Positions 41,697-53,169 of a stretch of 64,000 nt of DNA are shown piece after piece (position 1 is the stretch's first letter; each line of letters starts with the position of its first letter). This DNA is from Agarophyton chilense (lineage: Eukaryota > Rhodophyta > Florideophyceae > Gracilariales > Gracilariaceae), in contig JARGXX010000088.1 in assembly GCA_030374765.1 (NCBI GenBank), positions 1,054,001 through 1,118,000 of the forward strand, in the 5' to 3' direction. The notes under the pieces are model-generated. The model saw only the letters and a program-made list of their open reading frames with translations. It ran no database searches and was not told the origin of the DNA. The position numbers and the translations under genes were made by a program.

Positions 41697-42329
41697 TGTG
41701 GTATAGTGGCGGGAGGGCTGTGTTTTGAAGTTGTCAATATACTACACTGACCTTGTAGGTGATGGATGCGAGGGATCATCGGCCATGCAGCTCCGGGCGA
41801 GCTACCATCTAGGTGTGGTCAGCCACGTGTAGTGTTGACATGTTCCTTCTAGTTGAGTAATGGTTAGTACTTGTAATTGTAATTATATTTATTTTAGTAC
41901 AGTAGTGGAGTGGCCACCTGGCACTGTGGCCAGTGCTGGCTAGGTCTCTGACACTAGGTCAGAGACCGTGCCTTGCTGGCAACTCCCGGGTGATCTGGAG
42001 AGTGCAGTCCACTGCATATAGGGAACTGCACCTCCCCCATCCTAATCTGAAAAAGACAGGCACCACCTGGGTCACGACTATACCTTTTGGTTCATCGTTT
42101 CTCAACTTCCACACAGGCTTTCCCGCGCGTCGACGCCTACCATCGTTCACGTACACGGTATAGGCTAGTTGCCCGCCGTTTGCCAATGCGGGTTTTCACG
42201 GTGCCCTGTTACCATCGAGGTTTATCACCTCTACCTTCTAAGGTTGAGCGTCACCACGCTCCCTACGGTTGAGCGTCACCAAGCTCCCGAGACAAGACAG
42301 TAGCATACCGCAGAGGTGATTGTACGACA
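41697..42329 (+). repeat. Gy2 3' LTR
   Basis: 633 bp, TGTGGTATAG to TTGTACGACA, with the same hairpins as the 5' LTR. The 3-bp length difference is a missing CGT at position 7. The clustering of differences in the first 45 bp is noted under the 5' LTR. Confidence 0.93.
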
Positions 42330-42674
42330 GCGCCGACGTGTCGTGCGCGGATCTGTTGACTTTGAAAGTGGTGAGATGGCTGTATTTGGGAATATGATCA
42401 GAGAAGGAGATCTGGCAGAAGTTGAAATGGAAAAAGAGAGGTTCGAATTCAATTCAAGTGGGAACGAATTGCAATAGATGGGGCTGACAGAAAGAAGGAG
42501 AGGACCTGGAGAAGAGAGAAACGTAAGGCACATGAAGCTCTTGAAATAGAGAAGTGCAAACTTCTGATGGAAGCATTTGGAAAGAAGCAGGAGAGAGCAC
42601 GAATGGATTTTAATGAAAGACTCACAAGTCTTTGTGGAGCAGGTAGTTTTCAAAGGATGGTGGCGCATATGTGA
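42330..42674 (+). pseudogene. charged coiled-coil gene fragment, truncated by Gy2
   Basis: Directly after the LTR a coding stretch reads FGNMIREGDLAEVEMEKER. After a one-base frame change it continues QFKWERIAIDGADRKKER, then RREKRKAHEALEIEKCKLLM and ends LTSLCGAGSFQRMVAHM with TGA at 42672. The heptad-rich, Glu/Lys/Arg-rich C-terminus resembles the tails of Myb/SANT-like proteins that often accompany Harbinger transposases. A Harbinger transposase relic lies just beyond on the other strand. The link is inference. A second relic of similar type is at 57547-57720. Confidence 0.45.
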
Positions 42675-42719
42675 AGTACTGCGAAATAAGGCTAGGGTTA
42701 ACACAGTTTCGAAGGTTAG

Positions 42720-43371
42720 TGTAGTATTCTACTACTATCGGAATACCGATGGAACATTTTACGTCTAAGTACGATGATACTCATAGGTGAGTGCAACAGC
42801 TATGATGAAGTTATGAAGCGGCATCCCGCAGATAGCGAGCGAGGTGGTAGGTTACACGTGGGTTCTCGACCTGCAACGGCGCATCCGATTCGACTCTTTG
42901 TAGAAAAGTACAGGATTGGCAACGGCGCATATAGTGGGTAGCCACGTGGCAACCAAGCCTATCCTTCGTAGGTGGAAGCCCATTTAGAGCTATTCATCCC
43001 GTACTGTAGAGGGGTTAATTGGCTGACCAAGTGTACACTTAGATATTATTATGTGCGGCGCTCACCCCTGTGCAAAGTACATAAGGCACAGAAAGGAGCG
43101 CCGACTCCAAACTAAAGGAGACAACAACGGGTTTACCAACTGTCTTGTTCCTCGTTTAGGATTTTTTAACCAAAAAGTGGGAAGAGCTACAACAAGTAGT
43201 TGTCCGTTCCATAGTACCAACCACCCTCATTGGCGAGTGGGGCCTTACAACGCTCATTCAAGCTCGCTAGTGTTGTGCTCTACCACACCTTCCCCTTAGC
43301 CGCTAGCACCGATTCGGCAGTCCCGAACACTGTCGCAGGTGTCTGCTCTCTCCGTTAGAGCGGATACTACA
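42720..43371 (+). repeat. solo LTR of the Gy3 family
   Basis: 652 bp, starting TGTAGTATTC and ending GGATACTACA. It is collinear with the Gy3 LTRs with an extra 34 bp, mostly near 42955-43000. The flanks GTTAG (42715-42719) and GTTAA (43372-43376) are a 5-bp target duplication with one mismatch. No internal retroelement sequence is present. Confidence 0.9.
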
Positions 43372-43416
43372 GTTAATAAGTAGCAAAGCAGCACGATAGA
43401 GAGCGCCGACTGGGGA

Positions 43417-44526
43417 TTAACCGGTACGCATTTTGCGCTTGAAGGTCACAGCGGACCAGTAAAGCTCCACCTCTTTGAAGAACCACTGCACGTTGACACG
43501 CGATTTTGATATAGCCGCATTTAAAGCAGACTGTGGCCGTGTCAAATGTGCATCTTGATACTGAACCTCCGGAAATGATTGCCTGCTATACCTGCTGTCG
43601 CCATACAGGGCGTATTGAATCACATCAATGAACAGTAGTGATTCCAGCGCTTCTTCCTAACCGCTCTTAACATAAAGCGTCCAATCGTGGCGACGGCCCT
43701 CAGTAGGACGAGCCGCATGCAAAAGGAAACCATCAGGTGCTGTAACAGCTTCATACTTAAGAGCATTTTTGCGCTTATGGCCATTGTATGCGACCTGCTG
43801 GACTGCTCCACGCAAGGGTCTCGCGATCGCAATTACGGTTCCATCTATGAAGCCAATTATGATCGACAAGCCATGAAATTTCTGTTGCACTGTCGCTGCA
43901 TACAAGGACGCACGGTTCTGCATAAAACTCGAACTCATCGGTTCCATGATCAGGTGTTCTCGCAAATACGACAACACCTTGATCCTTTCCCAAAAAAGTT
44001 CGAATAGCTGTGCGGCATGTTTCCCAAACAGAATCTCCATATCGCTCCACCTTGCTAGAGTCGTCAATCTCGGTAGTGAAACGCATGTAACTAGCAGTGG
44101 GCTTGCTGCGAAACAGTTACGTTGTGTGTGCTCGTTTTTCCAACTGAGAGCTTCAATCATCTTTGAAATATGCGCCCTCTGAAATCGAAAGAGTGACAGA
44201 CATGAAGCATCCGCTAGCCCCTAGAAGGCATATTCGAATGATGACACAGAAATACGGCTGGAACGATGCAGGCAACGCACCATCTCAGCTCGGTAGGCCA
44301 TAGTACAGGCTGCAGAAATAATGATTGGACGAGAAGTGCTTCCCGATCCACTCAATTGTCGACGTCGGACTAGACAAGCAAGTGCGGCACGCCAGCGCCG
44401 TGGTTGGCGTTCTATGAGGGTGATGGAATGGTCCTTTTCACGTTTGCGGCTCATCTCATCGGTGCAATCGGAAACGGGAGGGGATGAGGGCAAAACGTAA
44501 ACTTTTTTTTGAATTGTAATACTCAC
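43417..44526 (-). pseudogene. PIF/Harbinger-type DDE transposase relic
   Basis: A broken minus-strand gene. The N-terminal part (44526-44221) is followed after a stop by FRFQRAHISKMIEALSW (about 44200-44150), the usual entry into this family. The catalytic domain has GFIDGTVIAIARP (first Asp), YNGHKRKNALKYEAVTAPDG, and EGRRHDWTLY (second Asp). The third part is in another frame (43623-43417): YALYGDSRY and SKSRVNVQWFFKEV, where the family usually has VEW with the catalytic Glu. The Glu is replaced by Gln, in addition to frameshifts, so it is inactive. No terminal inverted repeats were found. The host of the family is DDE_Tnp_4. Confidence 0.82.
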
Positions 44527-45095
44527 AAGTATTCCATAAATGGTGAGAGCGTAAAGAATACTTTTTGCTTTCTACTATCTTAAATGTTTGCCAACATTGT
44601 GATGATTTTTCACTCATACCTTAGTCACAAATGCCTGGGCGTAATCTCAAAACTATGTATGCGTTGTGTACAGGGATATATACTTGTGACGATGTGATGG
44701 GGAGTAGCCAGCAGCTGTAATTCTGCCGTCAGCCATGCCGAGCGTCGGTTACCTCGGGCCAGGGACGTGAGGCGCGCGGTATTTCAGTGCAGCGCGTCCA
44801 ATGTTTCACGGCACTGTCACCTACTCATGTCTTTTTCTCTTCCCCCCTCTCCCTTTCCTTTCACTCCCCATTACGGGGGCATCTCAACATGTCTTTTCTC
44901 TTTGCTAGTTGTTTATTGCCATGTGGTCACGTTATGCACGTAATATGCGGATATCTTTTGTTCTGAGTAAACCAATGATTGATCTTCGCTTCTCGAATAG
45001 AAATAGTTGCAATTTTAAATCCTTTTTTTTTTTGAAGAGAAATCTGTAATCTTCACCTGGACATAAGAGTGCTTAGGAAAAAGAGAAGAGATCGT
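44527..45095. other. no gene recognised
   Basis: AT-rich spacer between the Harbinger relic and the Gy3 5' LTR. It includes a T-run near 45025-45035 and short frames only. Confidence 0.5.
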
Positions 45096-45713
45096 TGTAG
45101 TATTTGGCACTGTCAGAATGCCGATTGAAGTTTTTTTTGGCTAGGTATAATGATACTCATAAGTCAGTGCAACGGCTAGGATGAAGTTATGAAGTGGCAC
45201 CCCGCAGATGGTCCGTGAGGTGGTATGTTACACGTGGGAAATCGCTCTGCCATGGCGCATCCGATTCGACCTTTTGTAGGGAAATACCGGATTGGCAACG
45301 GCGCATATACTGTAGTGAGTAGCCACGCGGCAAGCATTATCCCGTACTGTGGAAGGGTTAATTGGATGACCAAGTTTACACCTAGATATTATTATGTGCT
45401 GAGCTCACCCCTGTGCCCTGTACTTAAGGCACAGAAGGGAGCGCCGACTCCAAAGTAAAGGAGACAACAACCGGCTTCACAACGCACTTGTTCCTTGTTC
45501 AGGATTCCTTAACCAGAGAACCGGACAAGCTACAACAAGTAGTTGTCCGATCAATAGTACCAACCACCCTCATTGGGGAGTGGGGCCTTACAACCCCCAT
45601 TCTAGCTCGCTAATATTGTGCTCTACCACACCTTCCCCTTAGCCGCGAGCACCCATTCGGCAGTCCCGAATACTGTCGCAAGAGTCTGCTCTCTCCGTTG
45701 AGCGGATACTACA
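45096..45713 (+). repeat. Gy3 5' LTR
   Basis: 618 bp, TGTAGTATTT to GGATACTACA, with 8-bp inverted termini TGTAGTAT/ATACTACA. It has the same length as the 3' LTR. Confidence 0.95.
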
Positions 45714-45715
45714 AG

Positions 45716-45735
45716 TGGTCTCCCGACTTAGAAAC
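45716..45735 (+). other. Gy3 primer-binding-like site
   Basis: TGGTCTCCCGACTTAGAAAC starts 2 bp after the 5' LTR. It is nearly the same as in Gy2, implying the same class of priming tRNA. Confidence 0.7.
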
Positions 45736-45913
45736 ACTGTGGTTGGCTACTCCAAATATTTCGCACCTGGAACGTGGAATCGATACCGATCTTTAATTCG
45801 AATGGAATACGATCTCGGGAGCGGTTTCCGCCCACGTCCAGCTATTACGGAGTTTCATAGTTAACTACGCTGTCGTATTCAATGGAAGACCTCAATTATT
45901 TCGTCGCCGAACA

Positions 45914-47960
45914 TTGGAATTGTTCGGAATGCCGAAAAGGAAGACCCATTCTAGTACTGGTGCCCCAGGTCCTTCAGATTCATGCCCACGACCGAGGCTC
46001 GCTTCATCTACGGAATCTGGAGAGCGACTATACCGTCAGGCGGTGACGTGCTCTCGTTCGGTGACCGATAGACGACATCTCTCGGATGTACCCACGCCCG
46101 TGGAGTTGGCTATTGAACCAACCACGGAGGCCGATGGTTCCCATAATGAACTTAGAGACCAACAGGTCGTAACCCCTGTTGAAGAAAATGATTTACGCGC
46201 TCAGGTGCTTAGTCTCAAATTTGAGTCAAACGCCTATCGTGAACGTATCATTGGATTGGAATCGCAGATGGCGATCATTACCGAAGAAGTCGAGCGCTTG
46301 CGCCGAGAACAAGGCGTACTTGCTCGTCGAGAAGAAAGGGACCCGATGCCCGCGGTTGTGAGAACCCTGCGAGAGGACTTGAACCAAGTAGTGGAAAGGC
46401 ATGGTAATGCTCCGGAGGCTTTACCGGGCCTTACCGTTGACATAAAGGAAATCCTCACTGGAGTTAACCCTGGTCTTGAACGCGTGGAGGCAGTGGTAAA
46501 TGCGCAGACTACTGCTACCCAAGTCGGTGAAAGATGAAAATGAAGTCCCCTTGAGGGAGGAGCGTTGGAAGAAATCGAAGTCGAGACACCACAAAAAGAA
46601 AAAGTCCAAGCCGGATACGAGTGATGATTCATCAGGATCGTAGGATGATGACTACAGTTCTGACGAATCTGACTCGTGAAACACGTCCACTGACGATGCT
46701 AGTAATGATGATCATAGTAGTTCCCGTTCTAGGAAGAGGAACAAGTCTTCTTGGCTATGAAGGAAGAAAGGTCCTAAGTACAAGCGTCTCAGGCCACTTC
46801 CTTGTACGAATCCATTGTATCGGAAAGTCCTGGACTACAGATATGATCACTTAAAGAAAGGAGGAAAGAAGCGATCGAGTCGCGAAACCGCAAAGGTTAA
46901 GGACCACATTACGCGGTTGAAGATTGGACTGACTGATCTAGTCTTTGATGGAAAAACGCCCATTCTCGTTATCGAGTTTCTTACTCGTTTTATTGCAGAG
47001 GCGGACACCTTAGAAATGAGTGAACCTCAAGCTCGTGTTTCATTACCACATTTGTTGATGGGGTTTGCGTCCGAGCAATATCGTTCCGTTTGCGGATCCC
47101 TGACCGCTGACGAAGAATGTGTGACATCCTGGCCGGGGGCAGTACAGTACTTACTGCGCAGCTATGCGACCTCGAACGCAATCCGACAGGCTATCCTGGA
47201 TCTTCGTGATGTGACCCAGAAACCTGGTTAGGGAGAAGCAGAGCACAGCTCGAGGCTTAACAGAATGGCCACGCGCTGTGGAAACGTTCGCTCAACGGAG
47301 GACAAGATTACCTTGTTCATCGATGGACTCGATCCCAACATCAAATCTCTATTGGCTCGATTTCGAGAAAAGCATGAAATAACCCCATTTCTGGAGTTGG
47401 TTCAGTTGGCCCAGGCTGAAGATGACGCGGTAAGAGCTCGCGGAGTTGCGCGGAACACCAAAACGCTTGGCGCATCCAAAGCAGAGGAAAGACACAAACA
47501 AGCCGCGAAGTCCACTCGAAAGTTGTTCCATCTGGAATCTCCAGTCGACTCTCGAGAGTCGTCGTTCGCTAGAAACGATAACCAATCGCAACACGATGCT
47601 ATTCACCTCATGGATTATTGGCACTCATCGGTGCCCATAGAGGATCTACCTCATTCAGAATCCCAAGAGAGGGAAGCTCTAATGGCTATGGAGGGCAGAC
47701 GCCCAGTACCCCGTGGATACATGAAACCCCCAGAAGGAGGATTCAAGAATGGGAAACCTGGATGGGTGGACCCGCGAATAGCGTCTCGATCACAACCGAG
47801 GTCGGCAGCACGCCGTGAAGTGTTAATATTCTATCTGTGCTATGGCCGTCATCATCTCTCTTCAGAATGTACCCTTCCTGCAAAAGATTTAGTTCGCATC
47901 CTCACGAATTACGAGACTCTCTCAGAGAAGGAAAGAACCCGAGTGCCGGCTGGTACCTAG
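45914..47960 (+). pseudogene. Gy3 gag
   Basis: The N-terminal frame (45914-46537, 207 codons) has a long coiled coil (RIIGLESQMAIITEEVERLRR). A Ser/Asp/Lys-rich linker with stops follows (about 46560-46800). The capsid-like domain (about 46815-47960) contains LVFDGKTPILVIEFL, GAVQYLLRSYATSNA and, past a TAG at 47229-47231, RMATRCGNV and LFIDGLDP. The knuckle is damaged: only YLCYGRHHLSSEC remains, so the first Cys of CCHC is missing. The N-terminal part is in a different frame from the capsid part. It corresponds domain by domain with Gy2 gag. Confidence 0.8.
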
Positions 47961-48373
47961 TGTAAGATCAAAGGATGGCTTAGCTACCATCCTGGACGTC
48001 AATTTGGAGCTCCTGTGATTCAGAACACTGAAGCACCACAGGCTAATTCGCAAGTTGGAAGCAACGCCCCAAGGGCGAACGACCCGTCTCAGTCGGGAAA
48101 CTAGGTGAGGGAACCCCCAGGGGGTCGGCCATATTCCATCGCGTAGAGCCGACCAGGGAGTATTCGCCTCCTTTTTCCCGCGCTTGGGAACCCAAGGTCC
48201 TGATGAGGACTCATCATATTCCGTCAAGGGGATTGGATCCGTTCGTTGGAAAGCGAGTACAGTTTGACTTTAACCTTAAACGTCTTTGGAGACGTTATAC
48301 TTGTCCCTCGAAACGGGAGAACTTTATTGTGATAATGCAGAAGAGGAACTATAAAGTTTAGGCCGACATTGGC

Positions 48374-48763
48374 GTGGACAAGGATTTATTGACCCGCCGC
48401 CTGACAGTTCTTGACACAGGCCCCGGACCGAACTTTATTCGGATATGGGAACTAGGAACCACCGATCAGGAACGAATTCGTTACGGTCCGTTGCTGGATA
48501 TCCGAGATGCTAATAGGAATAAAGTGAGAACACTTGGAATAGTGAAGTTGCTCGTTCGACTCGGACACTTTTTGGTAAAAGTGAGTTTTATTGTCTGCAA
48601 GTCACTGACCGCACCTGTTTTTCTGGGATGTGATTATTGTGACAGATTTGTCGAAGCAATCCGCCCTCGCAGTCGACTAATCACGTTAGACGATGGCTCG
48701 ACAGTGCCAATAGTGAGAAGACCACTACGAAGAGTCTCTACAGCTGCTCCACTTCCACCCTGA
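48374..48763 (+). pseudogene. Gy3 aspartic protease
   Basis: A 129-codon frame contains VLDTGPGPN (about 48407-48433) and PVFLGCDYCDRFV. It ends in TGA at 48761-48763, but the same frame continues into the RT linker, so the stop is probably a CGA-to-TGA change in a once-continuous protease-RT frame. Confidence 0.82.
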
Positions 48764-51700
48764 ATGGAATACGTGTTCGTTCGTGGTCGTACATCACCAA
48801 AGATTTGTATGTCGAAACCTATAGGGTTAAAGGCTCAATCCCAAACCTGGGTACAAGTGATAACCCAACGACACGGTCTCGTGGTAATCCAGCCTAAAGA
48901 TGCGATGTACGGACATCGAGGACTTCTCGCAGCGAATGGAATTGCCCAAGTTGAACCGGACAAACCCTTCTGAATACTCATTAGTAACTTTACAGATAAT
49001 GATTATTATTTACAGAAGAATCAGATGGTTGCAGCTGCTCTGCCGCACCAAATAGCAGTGGTTCCGACTCATGTCTTTACTGCAGAAGTGCTAGGGTTTT
49101 CTGATGTGTCAGACGAATCAACCGGCGCATACGAAGGTCCCAAAGAGCAGTCACAACCGACAGAAGAACAGAGGGACCCAGACAAGCTGGTAGAAGAACT
49201 AGTTCTCGAGAATGTTCCCGAAGAATATAAGGAAAGAATCAAACAAATGTTGAAAAAGTATGCATCTCTGTGGACTGGAGAATTAGGAGAGATTTCCGCT
49301 ACAGCACATCATATTGTGGTTATTCCGGGATCTCGTCCCATTTCTCAGCCACCTTACAGAGCAGGACCGCGAACTCGTCAGATCGAGGAGGACAATGTTG
49401 CCGAGATGCTCGAGGAAGGAGTAATAGAAGCAGCACAATCTGCTTGGGCTTCACCCGTGGTGTTAGTCCCAAAACCTGATGGTTCTTTGCAATTCTGTGT
49501 CGACTACCGGTAACTCAACGCAGTTCCGATACGGGATAGCTATCCACAGCCTCGCATGGACGAGTGTATAGAGAGCTTAGGCAATGCGAACGTGTTCACC
49601 ACGCTTGAACACAACACTGGATATTGGTAGGTTCCTGTAGCCGAAAAAGATCAGGATAAGACTGCATTTGTGTCACACGCTGGACTATACCGTTTCAAGA
49701 GGATGCCATTTGGACTTACCAATGCTTCGGCATTTTTCCAGCGCGCCCTGGACATATTACTCTCGAAATATAAATGGAAAACATGTCTAGTCTATATGGA
49801 CGATGTCATTGTCTTCTCTCAAGTTATGGAAAGTCAAATGCAACATGTGGAGGAGATTCAAAAAGCGTTGCAGACAGGAGTTATAACTTTGAAGTTCAAG
49901 AAATGCGAATGGTTCGCTAATACTGTGAAGTATTTGGGCCATATAATTAGACCTGGTCAGCTTGCAATTCATGAAGCTCAGACAGTGGCAGTCTGCGAAT
50001 CGAAACCACCGTCCAAACAGACTCAATTGCGATCCTCCCTTGGGTTTTGTAACGTCTACAGACGATTTATACTGCACTACTCGCACATTGCAGCTCCATT
50101 GAACGCATTGTTGCGTAAAGGACAGCCTGTTAAGCTCGAGGAATTCGGATCCGCCGATTACGAAGCCTTCAAGACTTTGAAGGCAAAACTCGTCACAGCA
50201 CCAATCTTGGCCTTTCCCACACCTAACCTACCCTATTCTTTGGATACCGACTCTAGTCAGTATCAGGTAGGGTGTGCCCTTTTTCAGATCCATCCGGACG
50301 GTCAGAGGAAACCAATCGGTTACTGGTCACGAACGCTGAGCGCTGCAGAGAAGAATTGCTCCGTATCAGAAAAGGAATGCCTTGCGATAGTGTGGGCGCT
50401 GACTACTTTACGACTCTATCTCCAGGGAGAAACGTTCACCATCCATACGGATCAATCGTCCCTACGATGTTTATTATCAATAACCGACCGCTCCGGGAGA
50501 TTAACACGCTGGCGCTTACGACTATCTGAATACGATTTCGAAGTTAAATATTAGAAGGGGCTGGCTAACATATAGGCCGACGCTTTATCGCATTTGGAAA
50601 ATTTAGGGGAAACCCAAGGAGAAATCGATGACGATTTACCTTGTTTCTCAATGGAGATGGACATCGATGAAACGAAACTTGAAGATCAAGAATATGAAGG
50701 GGTTTACTCCCAATTGGACCCTCTCATGGCAACCCATGGAACTGAATCTCCTGATCAACTTGAGCGTATTTCAATCACTGAGCTCCTCAGTGAGCAACTC
50801 ACGGATAACTTCTGTACAACGATACGCTCTCGTCTCAACGGGGGGGAGGAATTGCCCTTTTCGCTCGATTCACGAGGTACATTGCTCAGACATGTCGAGA
50901 AACATGATCAAATCGTGGTTCCGCACACTTTGAAGAGTCGTGTACTCTACTCGGCCCATTATGCCAAGCTATCTGGACACCCAGAAGGGACCAAGTTGTT
51001 CATGACACTAAGAAGGGACTTCTATTGGCCAACATTGGCAATGGACTGCCATGCTACGGTAAAGATATGCAGAACGTGTGCGATGAATCGCATGAAACTA
51101 TATAAGAAGAGGAAAAAAGATGACTCTATTCCCGGCAAAGACGTCTCTACAATTCGTCAGCATCGACATACTTTGAGAGCTAATTCGTTCCAACCAAGGA
51201 TATCGCTACTTACTGGTAATTACGGATCGATTCTCGAAACTTGTACGGACTGTACAGTTGAAGAGGATAACCGCCTCGGTAATATCTCAGACATTCATCA
51301 AACACTGGGTGTATGTGTACGGACCGCCGAAAGCTCTGCTATCAGATAATGGAAAACAGTTTGTCGCTAAATTCTTTCAGAACGTATTCCGAATATTAGG
51401 CATCAGGAACGTGTTTAGCACGACCTACTATCCACAGTGTAATGTTCAGGTGGAACGCTACAACCGTACGTTATTAGCCGCTCATTGGCATTACATCGCG
51501 GATCACCCGAAGAAGTGGAACATGTACACAGACACACTCTGTTATGCGTACAACATGCAAGTTCATACGTCTACCAAGGCGGCTCCTTTTGATCTCGTGC
51601 TATCACGTAGCCCATTGTCACTGCCTATGAGGTTGGATGAAGTCGAGGAAGACAATCTGACACCGGCGAACAACCATCTGAGATGTAGAATCGACCTGAG

Positions 51701-52964
51701 GTTAAGGACAGAGCAGGCGGCTCGAGAATTGGCGAAAACGCAAGCGCGTTACAAACGTAACTCGGACGCCCGACGTCGAAGAGAGTTGTCACATCTCAGG
51801 GTCGGAGGATACGCCTTTGTTCGAGTGGAACGGCTGAAGCAGGATGGACCACGTCACAAATTGTTACCGGTAGCATCCAAACCTTTAAAGGTAATGGAGC
51901 TCACCGATGACATGGTCGTTCTGAAGACGGGAGGGTACGTTGAACTATTTTCGCGCGATCGTGTTGAAACCGCACCAGTCAACCCGGCACCCCAGGAAAC
52001 TGAGAAACAAAGCACTGTCTATCCGCAGAAACGGGAGCTACCCGTCAAATCAGACGATCTACCTCCCGTGGCACAGGGCGCTGACACGGCTCTTGATCTC
52101 TCGCTGCGCGGCAGTATAGTGGCATCCAATGGAAATTCTCCGAAAAATCTGAATAAGCCCCGTGGCAAGAGCCAGCACTATGGTACGACCACAGTACCTG
52201 ATGACAGGAAAGAGATTTTCAAATTTGGTCCAATTAGATCCGGTCCAGAAGCGGCTGCACACACGCCATCACTCGTTCAAGTTGAACCGTCAAGTGGAGC
52301 GCCACTCGCTGAGCGATCGCGCTTGGCAGCGGACCAAAGAGAAGAAGGCCAAGGTGATGCTAAACCTCTATTGGTGGTGGATGCACCCCCAGCCGAACCC
52401 TCGGTGATAAAGCCCAGTTTGGCTCAGAACCCTCAGAAGGACAGACAGAACAAGAAACGTGAAGAATAACGGATAACAGTAGACCCGACGACTGTGCAGT
52501 CAGAAGCCGAGAACGACGCTACAGAGGCCCAAGAAGGCTCTCAGCTGTCCGATCAGACTGTGCAGGTTCAACCTGAAGGTATAGGGATTTCCCAAGCGCC
52601 CTCTCGAAAGGTTCAAGGAAACGACAACGTTGTCATATCCCGTCCGGATTCGACGCGTTCGTATGTCAGACGGTATAAGCCGGTTAACCGAAACCTCGCG
52701 CCATTCTCAGAAACGTTGGAAAATGCCCAGAAATACGTCATAGATCGCATCATCGATCACGGCGAAGACGAAGACACCCACAGACTACTGTATCGTATCC
52801 GTTGGTACGGTTTTCCTCCAGAAACGGATACGTGGGAGCCTATAACTCATATCCCGCTCTCACAGGTTGTGCGTTATCATCATCGCAAACGATTACCACT
52901 CCCCGCAGAGACAGACACCGCGATGATGGGCTTTCTAGACGCGATTTCACGGGGCGACTGCTAA
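48764..52964 (+). pseudogene. Gy3 pol: linker, RT, RNase H, integrase and chromodomain
   Basis: The same frame as the protease runs to about 51110 with stops TGA 48971, TAA 49511, TAG 49628, TAG 50552 and TAG about 50573. RT: WASPVVLVPKPDGS, FCVDYR, and an intact YMDD box in VYMDDVIVFS (about 49787-49816). RNase H: SLDTDSSQYQVG, CLAIVWALTTL and IHTDQSSLR. Integrase: HYAKLSGHPEG...CRTC, then a frameshift near 51110-51130, the core with LSDNGKQF and NVQVERYNRT. The tail ends with a chromodomain (about 52731-52865: YVIDRIIDHG, YRIRWYGFPPETDTWEP), which targets integration to modified histones. A TAA at 52467 separates integrase and chromodomain in one frame. Confidence 0.92.
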
Positions 52965-52979
52965 TTACCTTTCCCCTCA

Positions 52980-53077
52980 GAGGAAGAAAGAGAAGAGAAG
53001 ACTCGAGAAGAAGAAGAGGAGAAGACTCGAGAAGAAGAAGAAGAAGACGAGAAGACTCGAGACGAAGAAGAAAAAGT
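52980..53077 (+). repeat. purine-rich repeat between chromodomain and antisense gene
   Basis: The stretch is almost pure A/G, broken only by four short ACTC/ACG interruptions. GAGAAGACTCGAGAAGAAGA-like units recur about three times at 23-30 bp spacing. It lies between the stop of pol (52964) and the 3' end of the opposite-strand gene (53170). It could act as a second plus-strand primer or terminate converging transcripts, but that is speculation. Confidence 0.7.
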
Positions 53078-53169
53078 ACTTAGGACGACGTGAAGTCATG
53101 GAAACAGAAGAATTTGGTTTATGTTATCGCCTCAAGGGTGTTGACTACATCTAAAGTCGGTCAAGGTAC

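Larger units (their letters stand above)
33347..42329 (+). mobile_element. full-length Ty3/gypsy chromovirus-like element Gy2
   Basis: The 8,983-bp element has 636- and 633-bp LTRs that are nearly identical over about 590 bp, a primer-binding-like site, gag with a CCHC knuckle, protease, RT, RNase H, integrase, a chromodomain-like segment, an antisense reading frame and a polypurine tract. The order RT-RNase H-integrase-chromodomain identifies a gypsy chromovirus. Coding frames carry several stops, and the RT active site is mutated, so this copy is dead. No target-site duplication is visible (CTCCA before, GCGCC after). Confidence 0.95.
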
